64,000 bases of DNA from an uncultured bacterium (lineage in GTDB: Bacteria > Bacillota > Clostridia > Oscillospirales > Oscillospiraceae), in assembly GCA_949293245.1 (NCBI GenBank), contig CASFCS010000014.1, forward strand, positions 1 to 64,000. The letters are read 5' to 3'. Below are positions 23,590 to 31,104 of this stretch, piece after piece. The stretch's first letter is position 1; each line of letters opens with the position of its first letter. The notes beneath the pieces are model-generated. The model did no database searches, was not told where the DNA came from, and was given only the letters and a program-made list of their open reading frames with translations. Both the position numbers and the translations under genes were made by a program.

Positions 23590-24264
23590 TCACCCCATGT
23601 AGTCCCCGTTATAGGAGACCAGCACCACGTTTCCAACGCCTTTCATAGCGCCCAGCTCGTTGACAAACTCTGTGTCCGCCTCTCGCAGGCGCACCTCATA
23701 ATTCAGCTCAATCTGCCCGGGGGCTGCACTTTTGCTTTTCAGATTCAGCCGCCGGACCCGGGCCTCCACCAGGGCCCGCACCTGCCCCTCCACTTCCCGG
23801 TCGGCACAGTGGACCACCAGGATGTAGGGGCACTCTCCGTTCTTCTGCCGGGAGAACACCAGCAGCACGATACCTACAAAGAGGCTGCCCAGCACCGCCA
23901 GGGGAATGAGCCCCGCCGCCAGCACAATGCCCGCCGCGATGGACCAGAACAAAAAGGCAATGTCCATAGGCTCCTTGATGGCGGTGCGGAAACGGACAAT
24001 GGACAGTGCGCCCACCATGCCCAGGGACAAAACGATGTTGCTGGTCACCGCCAGGATCAGCAGGGTGGTGATGAGGGTGAGGGCAATCAGGGTCACCCCA
24101 AAGCTGGGGGCATACATGACGCCGCTGTAGCACTTTTTGTACACCAGGAAGATAAACAGCCCCAGGCAAAACGCAAGGACCAGCGCCAGGGCGGCGTCCA
24201 GCAGAGAGACGGCGTCCAGCCGCTCCAAGAAGCTGGACTTGAAAATATCCTGGAAGGTGGTCAT
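23590..24264 (-). CDS. DUF4956 family membrane protein
   Basis: The 224-residue protein has about four membrane segments between residues 20 and 140 (LVLAFCLGLFIFLVY, VTLIALTLITTLLILAV, AAGIVLAAGLIPLAVLGSL). The conserved block GMVGALSIVRFRTAIKEPMDIAFLFWSI marks DUF4956. A cytoplasmic C-terminal domain of about 75 residues follows. The family has no established function but recurs with VTC polymerases and CotH kinases, as here. The gene is 24 bases after the VTC gene and three before cotH. It may be the membrane channel or anchor for polymer synthesis, by analogy with the membrane part of yeast VTC (inference). Confidence 0.9.
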   Translation of the reverse strand: MTTFQDIFKSSFLERLDAVSLLDAALALVLAFCLGLFIFLVYKKCYSGVMYAPSFGVTLIALTLITTLLILAVTSNIVLSLGMVGALSIVRFRTAIKEPMDIAFLFWSIAAGIVLAAGLIPLAVLGSLFVGIVLLVFSRQKNGECPYILVVHCADREVEGQVRALVEARVRRLNLKSKSAAPGQIELNYEVRLREADTEFVNELGAMKGVGNVVLVSYNGDYMG

Positions 24265-24288
24265 GACGGGCCACTCCTTATCTGTTTT

Positions 24289-24975
24289 TTACTCAAACCG
24301 CCGGCACAGGGCGTATTTTGAACAGGCGCCCGCCCTGCGGTCCGGCGTCTGGACGGCCAGCCGCACCAGATCGGGCAGGAAGGCGTCGTACTTGACCTCC
24401 AGCACCGTCACCCCCTCCAGCGGCTTGAGGGGAAAGACGCCGGGAGACAGGAAACCGGCGCTGTCCCCGCAGGTGCGGAGATTCCGGTCCAGGGTGACCC
24501 GCACATTTCCGGGGGCGTACAGGAACGCCTCCCGGTCATAGCATACCACGGTCCTGGGCCGCAGCAGCGTCCCCCGCAGCTTGTGGTACAGCTCCGCCAG
24601 CAGCGGTTCTCCCCTCTCAAGGAGAAACGCATCATCTCCCGAGAGCAGGCGCGTGCCCTCCTCCGCGGTCAGGCGGGCAGAGCGCTTGCCGCACAGCCCG
24701 TTTACCTTGTACTTCTTCTCCAGCTTGAAAAAGGTGGGGGCTTCTCCGTAATACCGCAGCCGGAATTTCTCCCGCCGGTCCACCCCGTCCAGCTTCTCCC
24801 GAAGCGCAGTGTCATAGGGGGTGTCAAAGTACAAACTGGTCACCCGGTAGCTCCCATCCGCCCCTGCGTGGCTGTCCCGTGGGAAGAGCCGGCCCAGCCG
24901 GGCGGAGAGCACCAGATCCTCCCCGGGAGAGATCTGGTGCTTCCACTCGTGCCGGAGGCCGGGGGGATCAGTCAT
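24289..24975 (-). CDS. VTC-domain polyphosphate polymerase-like protein
   Basis: The 228-residue protein is a VTC-domain (CYTH-like tunnel) protein. The basic, phosphate-contacting residues recur in [56 protein letters not shown] and [10 protein letters not shown], ending with the acidic [11 protein letters not shown] motif. In yeast this fold polymerises ATP phosphate into polyphosphate; bacterial members are mostly untested. The true start is ATG 24975, eight bases inside the end of the preceding acidic lipoprotein gene. Longer frames upstream only read the repeat DNA in another frame. Overlap shows that it is cotranslated with that lipoprotein. Confidence 0.9.
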   Translation of the reverse strand: MTDPPGLRHEWKHQISPGEDLVLSARLGRLFPRDSHAGADGSYRVTSLYFDTPYDTALREKLDGVDRREKFRLRYYGEAPTFFKLEKKYKVNGLCGKRSARLTAEEGTRLLSGDDAFLLERGEPLLAELYHKLRGTLLRPRTVVCYDREAFLYAPGNVRVTLDRNLRTCGDSAGFLSPGVFPLKPLEGVTVLEVKYDAFLPDLVRLAVQTPDRRAGACSKYALCRRFE

Positions 24976-26152
24976 CCCCGTCATCATAGTCGGTGGCGCC
25001 GTCGTCCTGATCATCATAGTCGGTGGTACCATCGTCCTGGTCATCGTAATCGGTGGTGCCATCGTCCTGGTCGTCATAGTCGGTGACGCCATCGTTGTTG
25101 GGGCCGTAGTCCGTATCGTTGTAATCGGTCACGCCGTCGTTGTTGGGGCCGTAGTCCGTGTCGTCGTAGTCGGTCACGCCGTCGTTGTTGGGGCCGTAGT
25201 CCGTGTCGTTGTAGTCGGTCACGCCGTCGCTGTTGGGACCGTAGTCCGTGTCGTTGTAGTCGGTGACGCCGTCGCTGTTGGGGCCGTAATCCGTGTCGTT
25301 GTAGTCGGTCACGCCGTCGCTGTTGGGACCGTAGTCCGTGTCGTTATAGTCGGTCACGCCGTCGCTGTTGGGGCCGTAGTCCGTGTCGCTATAGTCGGTC
25401 ACACCGTCGCTGTTGGGGCCGTAGTCCGTGTCGTCGTAGTCCTGGAACTCTGCGTCCATCTCGGTCACCTTGCCGGTCACGGCGTTGACCTCATACTCGT
25501 ACTCCACGCCGTCCAGGACAAACTCCACCTCATACTCCCCGTCATCCAGATCGTACTCCTTCTCCACGAACTGGAGGTCATCCCGGCCAAGCTGGGCCGA
25601 GAGGATATTCTGGGCCGCAGCGGCGTTGATGTACCCCTGGTCGCCATAGGCATCGTCATAGTCGTCCTGATCCAGCGTCACGGTCTGGGAACCGATCTGG
25701 TCGGCCTCCACCGCCAGGCGGACCGCCTGGGCCAACTCGTCGAGGAACTGGTCGCTGGGGTAGGCGGAGCCCCGCTCCAGCTTCAGGACGATATTCTTCT
25801 CATGTCCCCCTACGGTGGTGTCAAAGTACCCGCCGGAGTTGATCTGATTGACCAGCTCACCCACCACAGTGGTGCAGGGCCGGCCCTCATAGTCCGTATA
25901 GCCATCCAGCACCGCCCTGCCGTCGTCGTTGAGGGCGTTCAGAGCCACCACGTTGCCCCCCTCGTCATAGTCCATCTCGATTTCCGGGTTTACGCTCAGC
26001 AATACGGTGCCCACGCTGCTGCTCGGCTCTTCCCCCACCGGGTCGGTGGTATGGGGCGTTTGGGCAGCGTCGCTGCAGGCCGCCAGGGTGGTCAGAGTCA
26101 GGGCCGCCGCCGCGGCCAGGCCAAACAGTTTGCACAGAGAAGTCTTTTTCAT
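24968..26152 (-). CDS. Acidic repeat lipoprotein with RsgI-like and PepSY-like domains
   Basis: The 394-residue product starts [14 protein letters not shown] at ATG 26152 (GGGAG nine bases upstream). It has a lipoprotein signal with lipobox LAAC near residue 26. Residues about 45-130 ([30 protein letters not shown]) match the extracellular middle region of RsgI anti-sigma factors. Residues about 165-235 look PepSY-like ([23 protein letters not shown]). The C-terminus carries eight 15-residue repeats of the form [15 protein letters not shown], then three of [10 protein letters not shown]. It is extremely acidic and exported. A calcium- or wall-binding, or phosphate-binding, role is possible. 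Its promoter-like element matches that of sigI. The protein family is not one I can name. Confidence 0.88.
   Translation of the reverse strand: MKKTSLCKLFGLAAAAALTLTTLAACSDAAQTPHTTDPVGEEPSSSVGTVLLSVNPEIEMDYDEGGNVVALNALNDDGRAVLDGYTDYEGRPCTTVVGELVNQINSGGYFDTTVGGHEKNIVLKLERGSAYPSDQFLDELAQAVRLAVEADQIGSQTVTLDQDDYDDAYGDQGYINAAAAQNILSAQLGRDDLQFVEKEYDLDDGEYEVEFVLDGVEYEYEVNAVTGKVTEMDAEFQDYDDTDYGPNSDGVTDYSDTDYGPNSDGVTDYNDTDYGPNSDGVTDYNDTDYGPNSDGVTDYNDTDYGPNSDGVTDYNDTDYGPNNDGVTDYDDTDYGPNNDGVTDYNDTDYGPNNDGVTDYDDQDDGTTDYDDQDDGTTDYDDQDDGATDYDDGDD
25078..25437 (-). repeat. Eight in-frame 45-bp tandem repeats
   Basis: Each unit encodes the 15-residue motif [15 protein letters not shown] or its PNNDG variant (five and three copies). 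Three shorter 30-bp units follow towards the 3' end. Units are near-identical at DNA level, so copy number may vary between strains. This is coding DNA, not a CRISPR. Confidence 0.92.
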
Positions 26153-26205
26153 GTTGTTCATCTCCCTTTCGTTATCTGGCAATTTGCCTTTGCTTGTCAA
26201 TAGAG

Positions 26206-26232
26206 TACGGAGCTGCGGAAGGAAAAACGGGG
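26206..26232 (-). promoter_or_regulatory. Candidate sigma-I promoter of the acidic lipoprotein operon
   Basis: On the minus strand CCCCG (26228-26232) is followed after exactly 18 bases by CGTA (26206-26209), about 50 bases upstream of the start codon. The same element with the same spacing and extra matching bases (TCC and TCCGTA) precedes sigI. A -35 rich in C and a -10 with CG resemble known sigma-I promoters in general form. Confidence 0.6.
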
Positions 26233-26240
26233 TCCTCAGA

Positions 26241-26272
26241 AATTTTTTCTTCCTTAGAATTTTTTCTTCCTT
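26241..26272. repeat. Two 15-bp direct repeats upstream of the lipoprotein gene
   Basis: AATTTTTTCTTCCTT occurs twice with a 17-bp period, directly upstream of the candidate sigma-I promoter. It lies in the 192-bp gap between rsgI and the lipoprotein gene. It could be an A-tract activating element. Confidence 0.5.
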
Positions 26273-26344
26273 GGGTCGCTCTGGAGAAAGAATACGCAGG
26301 TATTCCCTTAAAACCGGGGGCGTACAGAAAAATCTTTCAACTTT

Positions 26345-27274
26345 TTAGTCGTCCTCATCCAAGTCGTCTCCGCCGTCGTCCTCATCGTCCTGATCATCGT
26401 CCTCATCATCCCCGTCCTCATAGTCGGTGGCGCCGGCATTGTACGAGCCATCATCGGAAGGCTCATAGTCGGTAACCCCGTCGGCGCTGGACCCATAATC
26501 TGTGTCATTGTAGCTGGTCTCCCCGCCTGAGACAGCGCCGTAGTCGGGATTCTCTGAAACAGTTGGCGGGACAGATGGCTGCAATGACGGCGTGGGCGTG
26601 GGCTCCTGGACAGGTTCCGGCGTGGACACCGTTGTGGGTTCCGGGTCAGACTCCGGCGCCGTTGTAGGCGGTGTCACCGGAATCACCACCTCTGTGGCCG
26701 GCGGTTCCTCAGCGGCAGGACCGACCTGGATCACAATGGTCTCCCCGTACCGCTCCTCCAAATCCTCCCGGGCCCTCTGCTCCTCCTGGGTCTGCCAGTC
26801 AGCATCGGCGCTGGTGACGGTAATGGACACCGTCTCTCCACCTGAAAGGTAACCCATAGCAATGGCCCTGTCCACCAGTTCCTCGGTCACATCCTCCCGG
26901 TCCTTGCCTCCGAAATGGTACCCGGCAATCAAATCCTCGCCGTCGGCGTTGAGTCCCTTCAGTTCCAGCACCCGGTCGGTTCGGCTGAGAGTGAGCTCCA
27001 CGTCCGGGTTGATCTGGATGCGCAGAGCACCGTATGGCGTAAAATTAGGCTGATAATATCCAAAGAACACCAGGCAGAAACAGGCAGCCAGACCCACCAG
27101 ACCGGATAGAGGCTTCCAAAGAGAGACCGGCTTTTTCTGGGGTGTCTGGAGCTCCACGATCTCCTGCACTGTGTCCCCCACCTGATAGTGCAGGTTGGCC
27201 GCCTTCAGGAAGCGGCCCTCCTCGTCCAGCACCACCGCGTAGGCTGGATGGGTCTCCATGACCAGATAGTTCAC
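26345..27274 (-). CDS. rsgI: RsgI-type anti-sigma-I factor
   Basis: The 309-residue protein has the RsgI N-terminal domain (about residues 1-50, VNYLVMETHPAYAVVLDEEGRFLKAAN) that binds sigma-I. One membrane segment lies near residues 62-80 (GLVGLAACFCLVFFGYY). The RsgI extracellular core contains LRIQINPDVELTLSRTDRVLELKGLN. A Pro/Thr-rich linker (about 190-245) leads to an acidic C-terminal tail with NDTDYGSSADGVTDYE, closely related to the repeats of the neighbouring lipoprotein. RsgI proteins release sigma-I when the outer domain senses a polymer. GTG 27274 overlaps the sigI stop (GTGA) and has AAGGAGGGGG upstream, so the pair is coupled. Confidence 0.92.
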   Translation of the reverse strand: MNYLVMETHPAYAVVLDEEGRFLKAANLHYQVGDTVQEIVELQTPQKKPVSLWKPLSGLVGLAACFCLVFFGYYQPNFTPYGALRIQINPDVELTLSRTDRVLELKGLNADGEDLIAGYHFGGKDREDVTEELVDRAIAMGYLSGGETVSITVTSADADWQTQEEQRAREDLEERYGETIVIQVGPAAEEPPATEVVIPVTPPTTAPESDPEPTTVSTPEPVQEPTPTPSLQPSVPPTVSENPDYGAVSGGETSYNDTDYGSSADGVTDYEPSDDGSYNAGATDYEDGDDEDDDQDDEDDGGDDLDEDD

Positions 27275-28017
27275 GCCGTTCCCCCTCCTTTCTTTGCTCC
27301 GATCTGGCACAGGTGTCCCCGGATGATTTCATAGCCGTTGGTAAAGGCCAGCAGAATGGCCACCAGATACTTTCGGTGTCGCTCCAGGGTCTTTTTGTCG
27401 GCGCCGGCGCCAGATGCCAGCTCATTCATGGGCAACTTACCCGTGTCCTCCACCCGCTTCAAAAGTTCTGGCCTGGAACGGGCAAAGTCCAGCACCCGGC
27501 GGCAGGCCGCAAAGGTCCGCTCCTGCCGCGGGCAGTTGTCCGCCACATGGGAGAAGGTCAGGCCGAATCGGGCAAGCTTTTCGGAGAACTCCTGGATCTC
27601 CCGCCGGCTGGCAGTGCGCACCTCATATTCTTCCGCATGATCTGCCTTGTCGGGGATGGTGTCCAGCAGTTCGCCGCCATTCTCTTCCGCCCCCAAAGGC
27701 GTGTGGAGGGAGAGCACGTTTCCGTGGCGCTTCTCTGTGCGGTAGTGGTCAATGAGGCGGTTTCGGATGGCCCGGGCAGCGTAGGGCAGGAAAGCGCCCC
27801 GCCCCTTCTCATAGGCCAAAATCGCCTCATAGAAGGCCAGCATAGCAATGCTCAGCTCGTCCTCGTGGCCGTTTTCCGGGGCGGTGTGGATAAATTTTAC
27901 CGTCTCTGAGCGGATGAAACCCATATACTGCCGGATGAGTCCATCCGCCGCCTCCGGCTGCGTTTTGGCCGCCTCCACTTGGGCCGCGATGTCGTACTGT
28001 GCGCGCACCATTGCCAT
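27271..28017 (-). CDS. sigI: RNA polymerase sigma factor SigI
   Basis: The 248-residue sigma factor has a region-2 block near residues 35-110 (LIRQYMGFIRSETVKFI, ELSIAMLAFYEAILAYEKGRGAFLPYAARAIRNRLIDHYR). Its family-specific C-terminal region includes EIQEFSEKLARFGLTFSHVAD and KTLERHRKYLVAILLAFTNGYEIIRGHL. Both are characteristic of SigI in Bacillus and Clostridia. Start ATG 28017 lies eight bases after GGAGGGGG; ATG 28011 is an alternative. A candidate sigma-I promoter ends about 27 bases upstream, implying autoregulation. Upstream frame extension to 28089 would fall outside that transcript. Confidence 0.93.
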   Translation of the reverse strand: MAMVRAQYDIAAQVEAAKTQPEAADGLIRQYMGFIRSETVKFIHTAPENGHEDELSIAMLAFYEAILAYEKGRGAFLPYAARAIRNRLIDHYRTEKRHGNVLSLHTPLGAEENGGELLDTIPDKADHAEEYEVRTASRREIQEFSEKLARFGLTFSHVADNCPRQERTFAACRRVLDFARSRPELLKRVEDTGKLPMNELASGAGADKKTLERHRKYLVAILLAFTNGYEIIRGHLCQIGAKKGGGTA

Positions 28018-28043
28018 CCCTCCATCCCCCTCCGGCAGAAGGA

Positions 28044-28070
28044 TACGGACGCACCGCCGGATTTTCGGGG
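28044..28070 (-). promoter_or_regulatory. Candidate autoregulatory sigma-I promoter of sigI
   Basis: Minus-strand CCCCG (28066-28070), 18 bases, then CGTA (28044-28047). It matches the element at 26206-26232 in boxes, spacing and several spacer bases. Transcription would begin about 20 bases before the sigI start codon. Confidence 0.6.
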
Positions 28071-28254
28071 CCACAACAGAAAATTTCATTTGGGTATAAA
28101 AACATATGATAAAATATAGCAGAGCCTCACTTTTCCTGCGACCTCCCCAGTGTCAACTTCATGTAAATCTTTTGTAAAATAGAAAAAATTGCTTCAACAG
28201 TCCGAAAATATCCCAAAGCGCCGGATATGCTCTCTGAAAAGTTCTATTGGAAAC
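28071..28254. other. A+T-rich stretch upstream of sigI
   Basis: The 350 bp between sigI and the tRNA gene hold the sigma-I promoter, this A+T-rich segment and two terminators. A minus-strand TTGACA occurs near 28160 but has no good -10 box. No gene was seen. Confidence 0.4.
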
Positions 28255-28261
28255 AAGAAAA

Positions 28262-28282
28262 GGCGTAGCATTAAGCTACGCC
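28262..28282 (-). terminator. Second terminator downstream of the tRNA gene
   Basis: GGCGTAGC and GCTACGCC form an 8-bp stem with a 5-base loop. The minus-strand tail is TTTTCTTG. Confidence 0.7.
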
Positions 28283-28318
28283 CCAACACAGATCGCCATA
28301 TAGATTTGAAAATAAAAA

Positions 28319-28370
28319 ATGCGGAGTATCATCAGCAGACCTTTTCAGATCCTTTCATGATACTCCGCAT
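28319..28370 (-). terminator. Terminator of the tRNA-Pro gene
   Basis: A 14-bp perfect stem, ATGCGGAGTATCAT and its complement (28319-28332 with 28357-28370), begins at the CCA end of the tRNA. It is followed on the minus strand by ATTTTTTATT. Confidence 0.9.
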
Positions 28371-28464
28371 GGTCCGAGTGACTGGATTCGAACCAGCGGC
28401 CTCTTGAAAACCAGCGGCCTCTTGAACCCCATTCAAGCGCGATACCAAACTTCGCCACACCCGG
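28370..28464 (-). tRNA. tRNA-Pro(GGG) with an 18-bp internal tandem duplication
   Basis: The minus strand reads acceptor CCGGGTG/CACTCGG, D stem GCGA/TCGC, anticodon arm CTTGA-ATGGGGT-TCAAG (anticodon GGG) and encoded CCA. The C1-G72 pair is the bacterial tRNA-Pro identity mark. The gene is 95 bases instead of 77. The 18-bp block covering the 3' half of the anticodon stem, the variable loop and the 5' T stem is present twice (plus-strand AACCAGCGGCCTCTTGAA at 28391-28408 and 28409-28426). Removing one copy gives a perfect 77-base tRNA. As it stands it is probably inactive or needs an alternative fold. tRNA-Pro(UGG), not in this window, could read CCC codons. Confidence 0.88.
28391..28426 (-). 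repeat. 18-bp perfect tandem duplication inside tRNA-Pro
   Basis: Two identical adjacent copies of AACCAGCGGCCTCTTGAA (plus strand). The segment spans the variable loop and flanking stems of the tRNA. Confidence 0.97.
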
Positions 28465-28574
28465 ATATTCAACTTTTCACGAACAAAAAGAATTATAACA
28501 CACCTGTTCCCCCATTGCAAGTCTTTTTTTCTTTTCTCCCCATCTTTCTTCTCCTCGCCCCCCGAACAGAAAGC

Positions 28575-28600
28575 GGGGCCGGTCTGCCCGGACCGGCCCC
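28575..28600 (-). terminator. Terminator of the tyrS operon
   Basis: GGGGCCGGTC and GACCGGCCCC pair over a 6-base loop nine bases after the tyrS stop; the minus-strand tail is GCTTTCTGTT. Confidence 0.78.
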
Positions 28601-28608
28601 GATGTGAT

Positions 28609-29838
28609 TTACTCCTCCACCAGCACCCGGTGGAAGACCTTCTTGCCTTTTTTCACGATGACGCCCTCGCCCTTGAAGGCGTCCAGATCCCACTTCCGGT
28701 CGATGTCGGTGACCTTCTGGTCGTTCACGCTGACGCCGCCCTGCTGGATGAGGCGGCGGGCCTCCCCCCGGCTGGGGGCCAGGCCGCAGGCCACCAGGAG
28801 GCTGATGGCCCCCATCTGCCCGTCCTCAAACTGGGCCTGGGTGAGGGTGGTGGTGGGCATGCTGTCCTTGTTCCCACCGCCGCCGAAGAGGGCCTTGGCG
28901 GACGCCTGGGCCTTCTCCGCCTCCTCCTTGCCGTGGACCAGGGCGGTAAGCTCGTAGGCCAGGATCTCCTTGGCCTGGTTGAGCTGGCTGCCCTCCCACT
29001 TGTCCATCTCGTCGATCTGCTCCAGAGGCAGGAAGGTGAGCATACGGATGCACTTGAGGACGTCTGCGTCCTCCACATTGCGCCAGTACTGGTAGAAGTC
29101 GTAGGGGGAGGTCTTGTTGGGGTCCAGCCACACGGCGCCGGCGGCGGTCTTGCCCATCTTCTTGCCCTCGGAGTTGAGGAGCAGGGTGATGGTCATGGCG
29201 TGGGCGTCCTTCCCCAGCTTGCGGCGGATGAGCTCGGTGCCCCCCAGCATGTTGGACCACTGGTCGTTGCCGCCGAACTGCATGTTGCACCCGTAGTGCT
29301 GGAAGAGGTAGTAGAAGTCGTAGGACTGCATGATCATATAGTTGAACTCCAGGAAGGAGAGGCCCTTCTCCATGCGCTGCTTGTAACACTCCGCCCGGAG
29401 CATGTTGTTCACAGAGAAGCAGGCCCCCACCTCACGGAGCAGCTCGATATAGTTGAGGTCCATCAGCCAGTCGGCGTTGTTTACCATCTGGGCCTTGCCC
29501 TCGCCGAACTCAATGAACCGCTCCATCTGCTTTTTGAAGCAGTCGCAGTTGTGCTGGATGGTCTCCACCGTCATCATGGAGCGCATGTCGGTGCGGCCGG
29601 AGGGGTCCCCCACCATGCCGGTACCCCCGCCGATGAGGGCGATGGGCTTGTTGCCCGCCATCTGGAGGCGCTTCATCAGGCACAGGGCCATAAAGTGGCC
29701 CACATGGAGGGAGTCGGCGGTGGGGTCAAAGCCGATGTAGAAGGTGGCCTTGCCGTTGTCGATCATCTCCCGGATCTCTTCCTCGTTGGTCACCTGGGCA
29801 ATGAGGCCACGGGCCACCAGCTCGTCGTACAGTTTCAT
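28609..29838 (-). CDS. tyrS: Tyrosyl-tRNA synthetase
   Basis: The 409-residue class I synthetase charges tRNA-Tyr. The HIGH-type motif is SLHVGH (about residue 45) and the KMSKS-type motif is KMGKT (about residue 230). Tyrosine-pocket residues occur in YIGFDPTADSLH and QSYDFYYLFQHYGCNMQFGGNDQW. The C-terminal S4 RNA-binding domain begins near residue 345 (GEARRLIQQGGVSVNDQKV). ATG 29838 (MKLYDELVARG) lies eight bases after AAAGGAG; the ATG two codons upstream is too close. It is the third gene of an operon led by a T-box whose likely specifier is UAC (Tyr), which fits its own regulation. Confidence 0.97.
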   Translation of the reverse strand: MKLYDELVARGLIAQVTNEEEIREMIDNGKATFYIGFDPTADSLHVGHFMALCLMKRLQMAGNKPIALIGGGTGMVGDPSGRTDMRSMMTVETIQHNCDCFKKQMERFIEFGEGKAQMVNNADWLMDLNYIELLREVGACFSVNNMLRAECYKQRMEKGLSFLEFNYMIMQSYDFYYLFQHYGCNMQFGGNDQWSNMLGGTELIRRKLGKDAHAMTITLLLNSEGKKMGKTAAGAVWLDPNKTSPYDFYQYWRNVEDADVLKCIRMLTFLPLEQIDEMDKWEGSQLNQAKEILAYELTALVHGKEEAEKAQASAKALFGGGGNKDSMPTTTLTQAQFEDGQMGAISLLVACGLAPSRGEARRLIQQGGVSVNDQKVTDIDRKWDLDAFKGEGVIVKKGKKVFHRVLVEE

Positions 29839-29862
29839 GGTCATATCTCCTTTTATTACTTC

Positions 29863-30216
29863 TCAATTCACAGCCGCCCCGGTCTGGGGATGCTGGGGCA
29901 CCACGGCAAAAAAGATCAGGGGCTGGTCGCTGTCGTTGATGAGGCTGTGGGCATGGCCCATGGGGCAGTAGTGGCAGTCCCCCATCTCCAGCCGCTCCTC
30001 CCCGCCGTCAAAGAGCATTTTGCCCCGGCCGGTGAGGATGTAAATGATCTCGCTGTTGGTGTCATGGGTGTGCAGGCCGATGGAGCACCCCGGCTCCAGC
30101 CGCCCCCGCATGATCTTGTTGTGGGCGTCGGTGTACATCCGCAGGCAGGCCGCCCCCTCTCCCCCGCGCATCTGGGGGATCACCTGCTCTTCCACTGTGT
30201 CAAACTGGAGTTTCAT
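29863..30216 (-). CDS. Cupin-domain protein
   Basis: The 117-residue protein is a single cupin beta-barrel. Metal-ligand motifs are seen in IGLHTHDTNSEIIYILTGRGKM (two His and a Glu) and HYCPMGHAHSLIN (His). It starts at ATG 30216 behind GGAGG, 17 bases inside the EamA gene, and ends 24 bases before tyrS. Small cupins of this type may bind metals or small ligands or act as isomerases. Position in a tyrosine-controlled operon hints at an aromatic or amino-acid-derived ligand, but no function is established. Confidence 0.88.
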   Translation of the reverse strand: MKLQFDTVEEQVIPQMRGGEGAACLRMYTDAHNKIMRGRLEPGCSIGLHTHDTNSEIIYILTGRGKMLFDGGEERLEMGDCHYCPMGHAHSLINDSDQPLIFFAVVPQHPQTGAAVN

Positions 30217-31084
30217 GGCGCATTCCTCCCGGTTTTTCTGCCGGCCCTCTGGCCTTGCATACATTATAAATCACCACAGTGCCCACCACGATGGCCGCCC
30301 CCACCAGGGCCAGGGGCCCCACAGTCTCCTGATAAAAGACCGCCACCAGAATGGGGTTGAGCACCGGCTCGATGCCGGACACCAGGCTGGCGGTGACGGC
30401 AGGGGTGGTGCGCAGGCCGATGGTCAGCAGGATATAGGCCAGCCCCACCTGGAAGGCACCCAGGATCACCAGGCTGGTGAGGGCGGTGGGGGTGAACTCC
30501 CGCTCCTGAAGGAGGAAGGGCAGGCCGATGACGGCGCTCATCACATCCCCCCAGAACACCGAGGAGATGGGGTCGCTGTCGGGCAGGTCGTTGAGGAGAA
30601 AGACCCCCGCGTAGCTCAGACCCGACACCAGGGCCAGCACGTTGCCCACCATGCCCCCGGCCTCCAGGCTGTCCACAAAGAAGCACAGCACCCCCAGCAC
30701 CACCACGGCGCAGGCAATGAGGTCCATCCGCCCGGGACGCCGCCGCCAGAAAATCAGGGAGAGCACAATGACAAAAATGGGGGCGGTGAACTGCAGCACA
30801 ATGGTGTTGGCCGCCGTAGTGAGCTTGTTGGCCAGGGTGAAGAAGGTGTTGGTGCCGCAGATGGCCAGGGCCCCCAGAAAAATCCACCGGTTGAACCGGG
30901 GCCGGTGGCCGGTGAGGAGCAGGTACACTCCGATGACCACCAGGGAGATCAGGTTGCGCCCGCTGTTGATGGACATGCCGTTCCAGGGTATGACCTTGAT
31001 GCACAGCCCGCCGATACTGTAAAGCAGCGCAGCCAGAAAGACGCACAGGGTTCCCTTGTGTCTGTGCCATATGGCCTCTTGCAT
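30200..31084 (-). CDS. EamA/DMT-family transporter
   Basis: The 294-residue protein has ten membrane segments and the tandem EamA repeats of the drug/metabolite transporter superfamily. The first repeat begins GTLCVFLAALLYSIGGLCIKVI and the second near residue 150 (GNVLALVSGLSYAGVFLLND). Typical family residues appear in SGIEPVLNPILVAVFYQE. Start ATG 31084 follows AAGGAGG. It is the first gene after a T-box leader and overlaps the cupin gene by 17 bases, ahead of tyrS. Tyrosine or an aromatic precursor is therefore the most likely substrate (inference). Direction of transport is not shown by the sequence. Confidence 0.9.
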   Translation of the reverse strand: MQEAIWHRHKGTLCVFLAALLYSIGGLCIKVIPWNGMSINSGRNLISLVVIGVYLLLTGHRPRFNRWIFLGALAICGTNTFFTLANKLTTAANTIVLQFTAPIFVIVLSLIFWRRRPGRMDLIACAVVVLGVLCFFVDSLEAGGMVGNVLALVSGLSYAGVFLLNDLPDSDPISSVFWGDVMSAVIGLPFLLQEREFTPTALTSLVILGAFQVGLAYILLTIGLRTTPAVTASLVSGIEPVLNPILVAVFYQETVGPLALVGAAIVVGTVVIYNVCKARGPAEKPGGMRHETPV

Positions 31085-31104
31085 TCCGTTTTCCTCCTTT
31101 GCCG

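Noticed and set aside
25078..25437. Regular 45-bp repeats considered as a CRISPR array
   Set aside because: The repeats are contiguous with no unique spacers and stay in frame in a lipoprotein gene; no cas genes are present.
26171..26200. Sigma-A promoter (TTGACA-18-GATAAC) just before the lipoprotein gene
   Set aside because: Transcription would start inside the ribosome-binding site, leaving too little leader; the CCCCG-N18-CGTA element is better placed.
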